DNA of 64,000 bases from Mycobacterium sp. AZCC_0083. GTDB lineage: Bacteria > Actinomycetota > Actinomycetes > Mycobacteriales > Mycobacteriaceae. The translations under genes and the position numbers were made by a program. The notes beneath the pieces were generated by a model. The model ran no database searches and was not told where the DNA came from. It saw nothing but the letters and a program-made list of their open reading frames with translations. Positions 40,414 to 48,980 of the stretch are shown piece after piece. The stretch is taken from the NCBI RefSeq assembly GCF_014202335.1, contig NZ_JACHGP010000026.1, positions 1 to 64,000 of the forward strand, in the 5' to 3' direction. The first letter of the stretch is position 1. Every line of letters begins with the position of its first letter.

Positions 40414-41013
40414 CTAGTACTGGCCGGTTCGCGGTAGGTACGAGCACACCAGGACTTCGTGGCTCTGGATCAGCAGTTGAGCTACGGCCTGCCGTGAGGA
40501 CTCGGCCTGCGACCGCCCGGCCTGCGTCACCTGCATGGTGAACAGCACCTGAGCCTGGTTGGGCGACCATGTCACGATCTTGTCGATCGACGTCACCTTG
40601 GCACTGCCGAACTGCCTGCGGAAGGCATCGCTGGCCAAATTCGCCAGCGCCATGTCCGATTTCTTGTCCTTGATCTCGTCGAAGACGCCGCACGATGCGT
40701 GCCGCGCGATCTCTTCGTCGTCACCCCTGCTGAGTGCGTCGAGGAAGCCCTGGATCGACGTCTTCGCCGACGCCGGCGTGAGTGGGGCCTCCGCGGCGTC
40801 GTTGCGCCGCAGGACGAAGAAGACCGTCACCGCCGCGGCGGCGAGTGCGACGACCACCAGCAGGGCGATACCGGCAATCAGAAAGCCACGGCGGCGCGGC
40901 TTGCCCGGGTAGGGCACGGGCGGCGGCAGCGCACCTGGATACGGCGACGGCACCTGATTCGGATAGGGCGTGTGCTGAGGGAACGATTCGGGGTACGGGT
41001 ATGGACCTGCCAT
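40414..41013 (-). CDS. Membrane-anchored protein with Pro/Tyr-rich N-terminus (Rv2203-like)
   Basis: A 199-residue protein. Residues 1-40 are a cytoplasmic Pro-Tyr repeat region (PYPESFPQHTPYPNQVPSPY). One membrane helix is at about 43-68 (GFLIAGIALLVVVALAAAAV). The outer domain, about 80-199, resembles small NTF2-like extracytoplasmic domains (SIQGFLDALSRGDDEEIARH, then VLFTMQVTQAG), with two Cys. Function unknown; this architecture recurs in mycobacterial envelope proteins. It is divergent from adoK. Confidence 0.8.
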   Translation of the reverse strand: MAGPYPYPESFPQHTPYPNQVPSPYPGALPPPVPYPGKPRRRGFLIAGIALLVVVALAAAAVTVFFVLRRNDAAEAPLTPASAKTSIQGFLDALSRGDDEEIARHASCGVFDEIKDKKSDMALANLASDAFRRQFGSAKVTSIDKIVTWSPNQAQVLFTMQVTQAGRSQAESSRQAVAQLLIQSHEVLVCSYLPRTGQY

Positions 41014-41121
41014 GTCGTTGTTAGGCTAGCGCACCGTCCTGCGGAGACCGCGGGTCCAGCGCAGCCGCCCGTCTCGGTACGCTTATGTAGACGTGCTTAA
41101 TGAAATGAAGGGTGACGTTTC

Positions 41122-42096
41122 GTGACCATTGCTGTGACCGGGTCGATCGCGACCGACCATCTGATGAGGTTCCCCGGCAAGTTCTCCGAAGCGTTGCTGG
41201 CAGACCATCTGGAGAAGGTGTCGTTGAGCTTCCTGGTCGACGATCTCGTCATCCATCGCGGCGGCGTCGCGGGCAACATGGCGTTCGCGATCGGCGTGCT
41301 CGGGGGAGACGCGACCCTGATCGGAGCGGCTGGCAAGGACTTCGACGACTACCAGGGTTGGCTGACGTCGCACGGTGTCGACTGCGAGAGCGTGCTCGTC
41401 GCCGAATCGGCGTACACCGCGCGGTTCGTCTGCACCACCGACGAGGACATGGCCCAGATTGCGTCGTTCTACCCCGGTGCGATGTCCGAGGCCCGCACCA
41501 TCAAGCTCGCCGACACCGTATCCAGAACGGGCACACCGGAACTCGTCATCATCGGCGCCAACGACCCCGAGGCGATGTTCCTGCACACCGAGGAGTGCCG
41601 TGCACTCGGGCTGCCGTTCGCCGCGGATCCGTCGCAGCAGTTGGCGTACATGAAGGGCGAAGACATCCGGCGGCTGATCGGCGGCGCCGCCATTCTGTTC
41701 ACCAACGACTACGAGTGGGAACTGCTGCTGCAGAAGACCGGCTGGAGCGAAGCCGAGGTGATGAGCCAGATCGGCCTGCGCGTCACTACGCTCGGCCCCA
41801 AGGGCGTCGACCTGGTGTCCTCCACCGGAGACGTCGTCCACGTCGGAGTCGTCCCCGAGACGCATCAGGCCGATCCGACCGGCATCGGTGACGCGTTCCG
41901 GGCCGGCTTCCTCACCGGGCGCAGCGCCGGGTTGAGCCTCGAGCGAGCCGCGCAGCTCGCTTCGATGGTCGCCGTGCTGGTGTTCGAGGCGCCCGGCCCG
42001 CAGGAGTGGACGTGGGACAAGGCAGCGGCGATCGCCAGGATCTCCGATGCCTACGGTGCCGACGCAGGCACCGAAATCGCCGCTGCGCTGTCCTAA
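41122..42096 (+). CDS. adoK: Adenosine kinase (PfkB fold)
   Basis: A 324-residue sugar-kinase-like protein (Rv2202c) that phosphorylates adenosine for purine salvage. It has IAVTGSIATDHLMRFPGKFS, VIHRGGVAGNMAFAIGVLGG, ILFTNDYEWELLL, VTTLGPKGVDLV and the catalytic PTGIGDAFRAGFLTG (Asp). The mycobacterial enzyme is unlike eukaryotic adenosine kinases. The start is GTG 41122, with GAAGGGTGA upstream. It converges on asnB with the stops overlapping by 4 bp. Confidence 0.95.
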   Translation: MTIAVTGSIATDHLMRFPGKFSEALLADHLEKVSLSFLVDDLVIHRGGVAGNMAFAIGVLGGDATLIGAAGKDFDDYQGWLTSHGVDCESVLVAESAYTARFVCTTDEDMAQIASFYPGAMSEARTIKLADTVSRTGTPELVIIGANDPEAMFLHTEECRALGLPFAADPSQQLAYMKGEDIRRLIGGAAILFTNDYEWELLLQKTGWSEAEVMSQIGLRVTTLGPKGVDLVSSTGDVVHVGVVPETHQADPTGIGDAFRAGFLTGRSAGLSLERAAQLASMVAVLVFEAPGPQEWTWDKAAAIARISDAYGADAGTEIAAALS

Positions 42097-44024
42097 AGCT
42101 GTACGGGGTACGTCGGCTCGCTGATCGCGGGCGTGACGCTGTGCTCGACGAAGATCGCGTGCCACAGCATGAAGATCAGCACGGTCCACAGTCTGCGGCT
42201 GTGATCGGTGACGCCGTTGCGGTGTTCGTCGAGCATCCGGCGCACGGCGTCGAGGTCAACCAGATGGCCTGCCTGCGAAGCCGCCACCGTCGCATAAGCC
42301 CAGTCGAGCAGTTCGCCCGCACGAAGCCAGTGCCGGATCGGCACGGGGAAGCCGAGCTTCGGGCGGTTGAGCACGTGCGCGGGCACGATCGGCTCCAGCG
42401 CGCGGCGCAGCGCGTACTTCGTCGTGGACCGGGTGATCTTCTGGTCATACGGCAGCTTGCTTGCCACCGCGAACACCTCGGGGTCAAGGAACGGCACCCG
42501 CAGTTCCAGTGAATTGGCCATGGTCATCTTGTCGGCCTTGACCAGGATGTCGCCGCGCAGCCAGGTGAACAGGTCGATGTGCTGCATGCGCGCGACGGGA
42601 TCCCACCCATCGGAGGACGCGTAGAGCGGCGCGGTGACGTCGGTGTGGGTCCACTCCGGCCGGAATCCGGGCAGCGCCGCCCGCAACTGCTCGTCGGAGA
42701 AGCTGCGCGCGTTGCCGTAGTAGCGCTCCTCGAGCGTCAATGATCCGCGATGCAGCAGGCTCTTGCCCCGCATCCCGGCGGGCAGCGGCTTGCTGGCCTT
42801 GCCGAGGGATCGGCGCACCGGCCGGGGCAGATAGTCGAATGCCTTCAGCGACAACGGTTCCCGGTAGATCGTGTAGCCACCGAACAGCTCGTCGGCGCCC
42901 TCACCGCTGAGCACCACCTTGACGTGCTTGCGCGCCTCTCGCGCGATGAAGAACAGCGGCACCAGAGCGGGGTCGGCGACGGGTTCGTCCAGATACCAGA
43001 CGATTTCGGGCAGCGCCGCGACGAATTCGGCCTGACTGACCACCTTCGTCACGTGCCGCGCCCCGATGGCCTCCGCCGATGCCACCGCGACGTCGACCTC
43101 GGAGAAGCCCTCGCGTTCGAACCCGGTGGTAAACGTGATCAGCCGCGGGTTGTGCCGCATCGCCAGCGCCGCGATTGCGGTCGAGTCGATGCCGCCGGAC
43201 AGGAACGCGCCGACCGTGACGTCAGCCCGCATGTGCTTGGCGACCGAGTCCTCGAGGACCGCGGTGATCTCGTCGTAGCGCTCCTGCTCGGAGCCCGCGT
43301 TGAAGGCGACGGCCTTGAACTTCGGTTCGAAGTACCGGGTCACGACGGGTGCCTGCCCTGGCCGGATGCGGGCGTAGCTGCCCGATTCGAGCCGTCGGAT
43401 GCCGCGCTGCAGCGTCTCGGGTTCCGGCACGTACTGCAACACCGTGTAGTGCTGTACGGCGCGCTCGTCGATGGCGACGTCGAAGCCTGCGGTGGGCGCG
43501 AGGTCGAGCAGGCACTTCTTCTCGCTGCCGACGGCGGTGCCGCCAGGACCTGTCGCCATGTACAGCGGCTTGATGCCGAAGGGGTCACGTGCGCAGAACA
43601 ACTCGCCTTCCACCGTGTCCCACAGCGCGAAGGCGAACATGCCCCGCAACCGGGTCAGAACCGCGGTGCCCCAGTAGTGGTAGCCGGCGAGGATCGCCTC
43701 GCCGTCGCCTTCGGTGGCGAACACCGCGCCGTGGTCACGGGCGAGCTCGTCGCGAAGTTCGAGGTAGTTGTAGATCTCGCCGTTGAACACGAGCACGTAG
43801 CGGTCCGATGCCTCGGGCGGGCCCCAGCGCAGCGGTTGGTGACTGTGCGCGATGTCGATGATCGACAACCGGTTGAAACCCAGCACGACGGAGCCGTCCG
43901 ACCAGGTGCCCGGCTCGTCGGGGCCGCGATGACGCATCAGGTGGGAGGCCCCCGACACCGCGTCGACGGCCTCGGTGGTGACGTCGATGGACGGATCAGT
44001 CAGATAGGCCAGAAGTCCGCACAC
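42093..44024 (-). CDS. asnB: Asparagine synthetase (glutamine-hydrolysing)
   Basis: A 643-residue protein. The N-terminal glutaminase (Ntn) domain begins at Cys2 (MCGLLAYLT), which is the nucleophile, so the start must be GTG 44024. HRGPDEPGTW, NGEIYNYLELRDEL and ATEGDGEAILAGY follow. The synthetase domain has the PP-loop AFLSGGIDSTAIAALAM, VVLSGEGADELFGGY and SLELRVPFLDPEV. In mycobacteria AsnB also affects intrinsic drug resistance, and related proteins amidate cell-wall diaminopimelate; AsnB activity is the primary call. A CATACT hexamer six bases upstream suggests a leaderless message. Confidence 0.94.
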   Translation of the reverse strand: MCGLLAYLTDPSIDVTTEAVDAVSGASHLMRHRGPDEPGTWSDGSVVLGFNRLSIIDIAHSHQPLRWGPPEASDRYVLVFNGEIYNYLELRDELARDHGAVFATEGDGEAILAGYHYWGTAVLTRLRGMFAFALWDTVEGELFCARDPFGIKPLYMATGPGGTAVGSEKKCLLDLAPTAGFDVAIDERAVQHYTVLQYVPEPETLQRGIRRLESGSYARIRPGQAPVVTRYFEPKFKAVAFNAGSEQERYDEITAVLEDSVAKHMRADVTVGAFLSGGIDSTAIAALAMRHNPRLITFTTGFEREGFSEVDVAVASAEAIGARHVTKVVSQAEFVAALPEIVWYLDEPVADPALVPLFFIAREARKHVKVVLSGEGADELFGGYTIYREPLSLKAFDYLPRPVRRSLGKASKPLPAGMRGKSLLHRGSLTLEERYYGNARSFSDEQLRAALPGFRPEWTHTDVTAPLYASSDGWDPVARMQHIDLFTWLRGDILVKADKMTMANSLELRVPFLDPEVFAVASKLPYDQKITRSTTKYALRRALEPIVPAHVLNRPKLGFPVPIRHWLRAGELLDWAYATVAASQAGHLVDLDAVRRMLDEHRNGVTDHSRRLWTVLIFMLWHAIFVEHSVTPAISEPTYPVQL

Positions 44025-44030
44025 CGCGCC

Positions 44031-44036
44031 AGTATG
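44031..44036 (-). promoter_or_regulatory. -10 element, leaderless asnB
   Basis: CATACT, six bases, then GTG 44024. The same CATACT-N6-GTG layout occurs at ctaE. Confidence 0.4.
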
Positions 44037-44162
44037 CCGGTTCGGTGAGGTGTATCGAGACTCGGTTCCACCACATTCCCCGGTCGCTTCGCTCCTGCCC
44101 TCCACGGTGGTCTACGCTGCGTAGTATTCGCCTAGCTTCACCGACTTCTAGGAGGCGCCAAC

Positions 44163-45194
44163 GTGTCCGCTCGTGGGCTCCGATTGGTCGCGTTGTCAGT
44201 GGTTTTGGGTGGGACGACGCTCCTGCTCAGCGGGTGCAGCTGGTCGGAGGTGCTCGGCCTCGGATGGCCGTACGGCATCACTCCCGAAGGCAAGCTAAAC
44301 CGCGAGCTGTGGATCGGTTCGGTGATCGCCTCACTGGTGGTCGGCGTCATGGTCTGGGCCCTGATCTTCTGGACTAGCGCGTTCCATCGGAAGAAGAAGA
44401 CCGACACCGAATTGCCGCGCCAGTTCGGCTACAACATGCCTTTGGAATTGGTGCTCACCGTGGTGCCCTTCCTGATCATCTCGGTGCTCTTCTACTTCAC
44501 CGTCGTGGTGCAGGAGAAGATGCTGCACAAGGACCCCAATCCCGAGGTCGTGATCGACGTCACGGCGTTCCAGTGGAACTGGAAGTTCGGCTACCAAAAG
44601 ATCGCCTTCACCGACGGCACGCTGAGCTACGACGGCGCCGACCCGGCCCGCAAGGCCGCCATGGCGTCCAAGCCCGAGGGGGTGGACGCCCACGGTGAGG
44701 AAATCGTCGGCCCGATCCGCGGCCTCAACCCCGAGGACCGCACCTACCTGAACTTCGACAAGGTCGAGACCATCGGCACCAGCACCGAGATCCCGATTCT
44801 GGTGCTGCCCAAGGGCAAGCGCATCGAATTCCAGATCGCGTCGGCCGACGTGATCCACGGATTCTGGGTGCCCGAGTTCCTGTTCAAGCGCGACGTCATG
44901 CCCGACCCCGCGGCCAACCACTCGGACAACGTCTTCCAGATCAGCACCATCGAGCGGACCGGCGCATTCGTCGGTCGCTGCACCGAGATGTGCGGCACCT
45001 ACCACTCGATGATGAACTTCGAGGTGCGCGTCGTTGAGCCCAACGACTTCAAGGCCTACCTTCAGTACCGCGAGGACCACCCGAACGGGACGAACGCCGA
45101 CGCGCTGCGGGCCATCGGTCTGCCGCCGGAGGCGGTCACCACGCACCCGTTCGAGACGCGTCGCGGCGAGCAGGCACCCCAGGCGAGCAAGTAG
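44163..45194 (+). CDS. ctaC: Cytochrome aa3 oxidase subunit II
   Basis: A 343-residue lipoprotein. The signal has lipobox LLSGC (Cys near residue 25), then two membrane helices (about 49-71 and 95-115) and the periplasmic CuA domain. The copper ligands are seen in ADVIHGFWVPEF and RCTEMCGTYHSMMNF (CxxxC plus His and Met). It receives electrons from the cytochrome bcc complex in the mycobacterial III2-IV2 supercomplex. GTG 44163 is preceded by TAGGAGG. ctaF follows 9 bp later. The subunit I gene (ctaD) is not in the window. Confidence 0.97.
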   Translation: MSARGLRLVALSVVLGGTTLLLSGCSWSEVLGLGWPYGITPEGKLNRELWIGSVIASLVVGVMVWALIFWTSAFHRKKKTDTELPRQFGYNMPLELVLTVVPFLIISVLFYFTVVVQEKMLHKDPNPEVVIDVTAFQWNWKFGYQKIAFTDGTLSYDGADPARKAAMASKPEGVDAHGEEIVGPIRGLNPEDRTYLNFDKVETIGTSTEIPILVLPKGKRIEFQIASADVIHGFWVPEFLFKRDVMPDPAANHSDNVFQISTIERTGAFVGRCTEMCGTYHSMMNFEVRVVEPNDFKAYLQYREDHPNGTNADALRAIGLPPEAVTTHPFETRRGEQAPQASK

Positions 45195-45203
45195 GGACAT
45201 CGC

Positions 45204-45623
45204 ATGCACATCGAAGCCAGGCTGTTCGAGTTCCTGACCGCGTTCTTCGCCCTCTGCACCGTCTTGTACGGGACGCTGACGGCCCTCTACGCCTATGGCG
45301 GCATCGAATGGGCGGGCACCACCGCATTGGTGCTCACCACGGGCCTGACCCTCATCACCGGCACGTTCTTCCGGTTCGTCGCGCGCCGTCTCGACACCCG
45401 ACCCGAGGACTACGAGGACGCCGAGATCTCCGACGGCGCGGGGGAGCTCGGCTTCTACAGCCCGGGCAGCTGGTGGCCGCTGCTGATCGCGCTGTCCGCG
45501 TCGGTGACCGCGGTCGCGGTCGCGTTGTGGCTGCCATGGTTGATCGCCGCGGGGGCGGTACTCGTGCTCGCGACGGCTGCCGGCCTGGTGTTCGAGTACT
45601 ACACCGGACCCGAGAAGCACTGA
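45204..45623 (+). CDS. ctaF: Cytochrome aa3 oxidase subunit IV
   Basis: A 139-residue actinobacterial subunit with four membrane helices (FEFLTAFFALCTVLYGTLTA; TTALVLTTGLTLITGTFFRF; about 90-108 and 110-130). The loop DTRPEDYEDAEISDGAGELG and the pair GFYSPGSWWPLL are characteristic. It lies directly behind ctaC and is required for assembly of the aa3 oxidase within the supercomplex. Confidence 0.95.
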   Translation: MHIEARLFEFLTAFFALCTVLYGTLTALYAYGGIEWAGTTALVLTTGLTLITGTFFRFVARRLDTRPEDYEDAEISDGAGELGFYSPGSWWPLLIALSASVTAVAVALWLPWLIAAGAVLVLATAAGLVFEYYTGPEKH

Positions 45624-45781
45624 CCCGCACCGGGCCGGGTCACGATACGGCCCCAGTTGACCGACGTACGGCATCACGAGATCCGCTCAACCGTCCCGTT
45701 GGGTACTGTTGCCGAGGCACGGTCAGTCACAGTCTCCGAGGTGACGTCGCGCCGATTGGCAGTCGAGAAGGACAGGCGTAG

Positions 45782-46594
45782 ATGAGCGGGCCGAATCCTC
45801 CTGGGTCGGACGAACCGGCGCAGGAAAAGACCAGCACCGGCGAGACCGAGATCTATTCGCGGGCGTACTCCGCTCCCGAATCCGAGCAGTTCACCAGCGG
45901 GCCGTACGTACCGCCCGACCCGGCGCTCTACGACTACGACACCCACGAGCCGGTGAACGAACTGGCCAACGATGAACCGCCACCGCGCTGGCCGTGGATC
46001 GTCGGCGTGGTTGCCATCATCGCCGCAGTCGCGCTCGTCACGTCGGTAACGGTGCTTGTCGCCCGTACCGATAACGAAAACCTTGCGACGCCGTCGACGA
46101 GCACCAGCAAGTCCGCGCCTCCCGTGCAGGACGAGATCACCACGACCACCAGCACGACGACGCCTCCGCCACCGCCTCCTCCGCCGCCCCCGACCACCGA
46201 GGAACCGCCGCCCCCGCCGCCGGAGACGGTCACCGTGACCCAGGAGCCCGCGCCGCCCGTCGTCGAAGCACCGGCACCGCCGCCGCCGTCGGCTGTGCTG
46301 CCCACGACGAGCGTGCAGGCCGGGCCGAGGTTCATCACCTATACCGTCACCGGCACGAAGGCGCCGCTGGACCGCATCTCGGTCACCTACACCGATGCGT
46401 CGGGTCGCCAGCGCACCCAACAGAACGTGTACATCCCGTGGTCACTGACGGTGACCCCGATCTCGATGTCTGAATTCGGCTCGGTGCAGGCCTCCAGCCT
46501 GTTGCGGTTGAGCAGGCTGAACTGTTCGATCACCACGAGCGACGGTCAGACGATCGCGTCGCAGAACAACAACGACTGGCAGACCAACTGTTGA
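45782..46594 (+). CDS. mmpS3: MmpS3-type membrane protein
   Basis: A 270-residue protein (Rv2198c-like). The cytoplasmic N-terminus (about 70 residues) holds ETEIYSRAYSAPESEQF, a Thr/Tyr-containing segment of the kind phosphorylated by Ser/Thr kinases. One membrane helix is at about 77-97 (WPWIVGVVAIIAAVALVTSV). An extracellular Thr/Pro-rich linker with PPPPPPPPP tracts comes next, then the MmpS beta-sandwich domain (ITYTVTGTKAPLDRISVTYT, QQNVYIPWSLTVTPI, CSITTSDGQTIASQ). Most MmpS proteins pair with an MmpL transporter; MmpS3 has none beside it and is linked in the literature to cell-wall/division functions. Confidence 0.92.
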   Translation: MSGPNPPGSDEPAQEKTSTGETEIYSRAYSAPESEQFTSGPYVPPDPALYDYDTHEPVNELANDEPPPRWPWIVGVVAIIAAVALVTSVTVLVARTDNENLATPSTSTSKSAPPVQDEITTTTSTTTPPPPPPPPPPTTEEPPPPPPETVTVTQEPAPPVVEAPAPPPPSAVLPTTSVQAGPRFITYTVTGTKAPLDRISVTYTDASGRQRTQQNVYIPWSLTVTPISMSEFGSVQASSLLRLSRLNCSITTSDGQTIASQNNNDWQTNC

Positions 46595-47235
46595 TGACAC
46601 AAGACGACACGAGCCGACCGCGGCTCAATCCCGGCACCTTGGACCAAACCGACCGCATTCTGGCCGCCGTGTGTGCGGCGCTCTGGTTGGCCGCCCTCGG
46701 GGCGGGAGTGGCCGCCGTCGTGGCTCTGGTGGACCTTGGCAGTGACCACACGGCCACCACCTCCGGTTCGGATACGCCGTGGCTGCTGTACGCGGTGATC
46801 GCAATCTCGGCCGCCGTCATCGTCGGCGCGGTGCCGCTGCTGATCCGGGCCAGGCGCTCCGCCGTCGGCGGCACCCCGCGACCCGCCGCCCGCACCGCGA
46901 CCACGGAACGGGCCGGGTTCGGCGATCCGGTCGCGGCCACCACCAGACTGAGCACGGTGGGCGGTCCGGCCATCCGCCGCAGCGCGGTGCCGCCTGCGAG
47001 CAGCCGCGTCGGCTTCCCGACCGCTGCCGTCGACCAGATTTGGCTGCGCAGCTCCCTCGTCATTGCTGGCGCGATCGGCGCGGCGACGGCGCTGATCGGT
47101 GTCGGCACGTATCTCATGGCGACCGAGAGCGACACTGCGGGATGGGTCGCCTACGGGCTGGCCGCCATCGTCACGGTGGGGATGCCGGCCGTCCCGTGGT
47201 TCTTCCTGCGCCAGCTGCGCGACGTCCTGGCCTGA
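46594..47235 (+). CDS. DUF2561-type membrane protein (Rv2197c-like)
   Basis: A 213-residue protein with four predicted membrane helices: about residues 22-47 (ILAAVCAALWLAALGAGVAA), 65-85, 150-172 and 182-203. The loop RAGFGDPVAATTRLSTVGGP and the N-terminal NPGTLDQTDRILAAV are family-like. The ATG overlaps the mmpS3 stop (TGATG), so the two are coupled. No function is known. It converges on qcrB. Confidence 0.85.
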   Translation: MTQDDTSRPRLNPGTLDQTDRILAAVCAALWLAALGAGVAAVVALVDLGSDHTATTSGSDTPWLLYAVIAISAAVIVGAVPLLIRARRSAVGGTPRPAARTATTERAGFGDPVAATTRLSTVGGPAIRRSAVPPASSRVGFPTAAVDQIWLRSSLVIAGAIGAATALIGVGTYLMATESDTAGWVAYGLAAIVTVGMPAVPWFFLRQLRDVLA

Positions 47236-47330
47236 CGCTACGTCGGCGAGATCTGTCCGAGGGTCGTTGGCAGCGCAATTCCACAGCCGTGGTGCAGATG
47301 TCGGCGCGGCGAGAAGCTAGCCCCGACCGA

Positions 47331-48980
47331 TCAGTGATGACCGTTCGAGGAGCCGTTCCCGTTGGAGCCGTGCTCGTCGTCCTGGTATTCCTTGAGCGCG
47401 ATGATTCCCTTGCGTTCGGTCGCGTGTGCGGCCTCGGCCAGGGCGTCGCTCTCGGACACGGGGTCGGCGAAGAGGAAGCTGCCGGTACCCGTTGCGCCGC
47501 CGGAGCCCAGCTTGTTCATCCGCTTGGGCAGAGGTGCGCCCTGGTACTCCAGCGGAATCGGGTGGCCGTGGTCGTCGACCGGGCCGAGTGGCTGGTGCAG
47601 CTCGATGTAGGCGCCGTGGGGCAGGCGCTTGAGGATGCCCGTCTCGATGCCGTGCTCGAGCACCGCGCGGTCGCTGCGCTGCAGTCCGACACACCACCGG
47701 TAGGTGAGGTAGTAGACGATCGCGGGCAGCACCACCATGCCGATGCGGCCGATCCACGTGGTCGCGTTCAACGAGATGTGGAACTTGAGCGCGATGATGT
47801 CGTTCATGCACGCGAAGGTCAGCACCATGTAGAACGCGATGGTCATGGCGCCGATCGCGGTACGCACCGGAACGTCACGCGGCCGCTGCAGCAGGTTGTG
47901 GTGCGCGTTGTCGCCCGAGAACTTCTTCTCGAGGAACGGGTAGGCGATCAGGAGCGTGAAGACCAGGCCCATGATCAGCGCGACCGCGACGGCCGCGGGC
48001 ACCGTGTGGCCGAACGGATAGATCTCCCACGCCGGCCACATACGGGCCATGCCGTCGGTCCACATCATGTAGAAGTCAGGCTGGCTGCCTGCCGAGATCT
48101 GGGAGGGCTTGTATGGGCCAAGCTGCCAGATCGGGTTGATCTGCAGCAGGCCACCCATCAGGCCGAGGATGCCGACGGTCATGGCGAAGAACGCACCGGA
48201 CTTGACCGCGAACACCGGCATGACGCGCACGCCGACGACGTTCTTCTCGGTGCGGCCGGGCCCGGGGAACTGGGTGTGCTTCTGGAACCACACGAGCGCC
48301 AGGTGAACGCCGATGAGCGCCAACATGATTCCGGGAATCAGCAGAATGTGAAGGGCGTACAGGCGCGGAATGATGATCTCACCGGGGAAGTCGCCGCCGA
48401 AGAGCAGCCAGTGCAGCCAGGTTCCGATCACGGGCATGCCAAGCGTGATCGACGAGAACGCCGCCCGCAGGCCCGTGCCGGACAGCAGATCGTCGGGCAG
48501 CGAGTAGCCGAAGTAACCCTCGAACATGGCCAGGATCAACAGGATCGAGCCGATGACCCAGTTGGCTTCACGTGGCCTGCGGAACGCTCCGGTGAAGAAG
48601 ATGCGGGCCAGGTGCACCATGATCGACGCGGCGAACAGCAGCGCGGCCCAGTGGTGGATCTGGCGCACGAACAGGCCGCCGCGGACCTCGAAGCTGATGT
48701 CGAGCGTGGTTTCGTAGGCGCGCGACATCTGCACGCCGTTGAGCGGCTGGTACACGCCGTGGTAGGTGACCTCGGCCATGGACGGATCGAAGAACAGCGT
48801 GAGGTACGTGCCGGTCAGGAGCAGGACGATGAAGCTGTAGAGGGCGATCTCCCCGAGCAGGAACGACCAGTGCGTCGGGAAGACCTTGTTGAGCTGTCTA
48901 CGCACCGCAGCCGAGGGGTGGTAGCGCGAGTCGATCGCATCGCCTTGTGCGGCTGCCATCTCTGCAAGTTTTGTGCTCAT
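47331..48980 (-). CDS. qcrB: Cytochrome bcc complex cytochrome b subunit
   Basis: The 549-residue quinol-oxidising subunit of complex III. Heme ligands are visible in VRQIHHWAALLF and MVHLARIFF (helix B) and in YALHILLIPG and GVHLALVW (helix D). The quinol-site motif appears as PWEx-like WPAWEIYPFGH. Thr308 in MMWTDGMARM corresponds, by my alignment from memory, to Thr313 of M. tuberculosis QcrB, where resistance to Q203 maps. ATG 48980 overlaps the qcrA stop. The C-terminal 100 residues form the actinobacterial cytoplasmic extension (GAYIELHQPLGPVDDHGHPI). Confidence 0.97.
   Translation of the reverse strand: MSTKLAEMAAAQGDAIDSRYHPSAAVRRQLNKVFPTHWSFLLGEIALYSFIVLLLTGTYLTLFFDPSMAEVTYHGVYQPLNGVQMSRAYETTLDISFEVRGGLFVRQIHHWAALLFAASIMVHLARIFFTGAFRRPREANWVIGSILLILAMFEGYFGYSLPDDLLSGTGLRAAFSSITLGMPVIGTWLHWLLFGGDFPGEIIIPRLYALHILLIPGIMLALIGVHLALVWFQKHTQFPGPGRTEKNVVGVRVMPVFAVKSGAFFAMTVGILGLMGGLLQINPIWQLGPYKPSQISAGSQPDFYMMWTDGMARMWPAWEIYPFGHTVPAAVAVALIMGLVFTLLIAYPFLEKKFSGDNAHHNLLQRPRDVPVRTAIGAMTIAFYMVLTFACMNDIIALKFHISLNATTWIGRIGMVVLPAIVYYLTYRWCVGLQRSDRAVLEHGIETGILKRLPHGAYIELHQPLGPVDDHGHPIPLEYQGAPLPKRMNKLGSGGATGTGSFLFADPVSESDALAEAAHATERKGIIALKEYQDDEHGSNGNGSSNGHH

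Noticed and set aside
42750..44048. 432-codon frame antisense to asnB, and similar long ones opposite qcrB, dlaT and lipA
   Set aside because: They mirror real genes and have no domain, signal or ribosome site.
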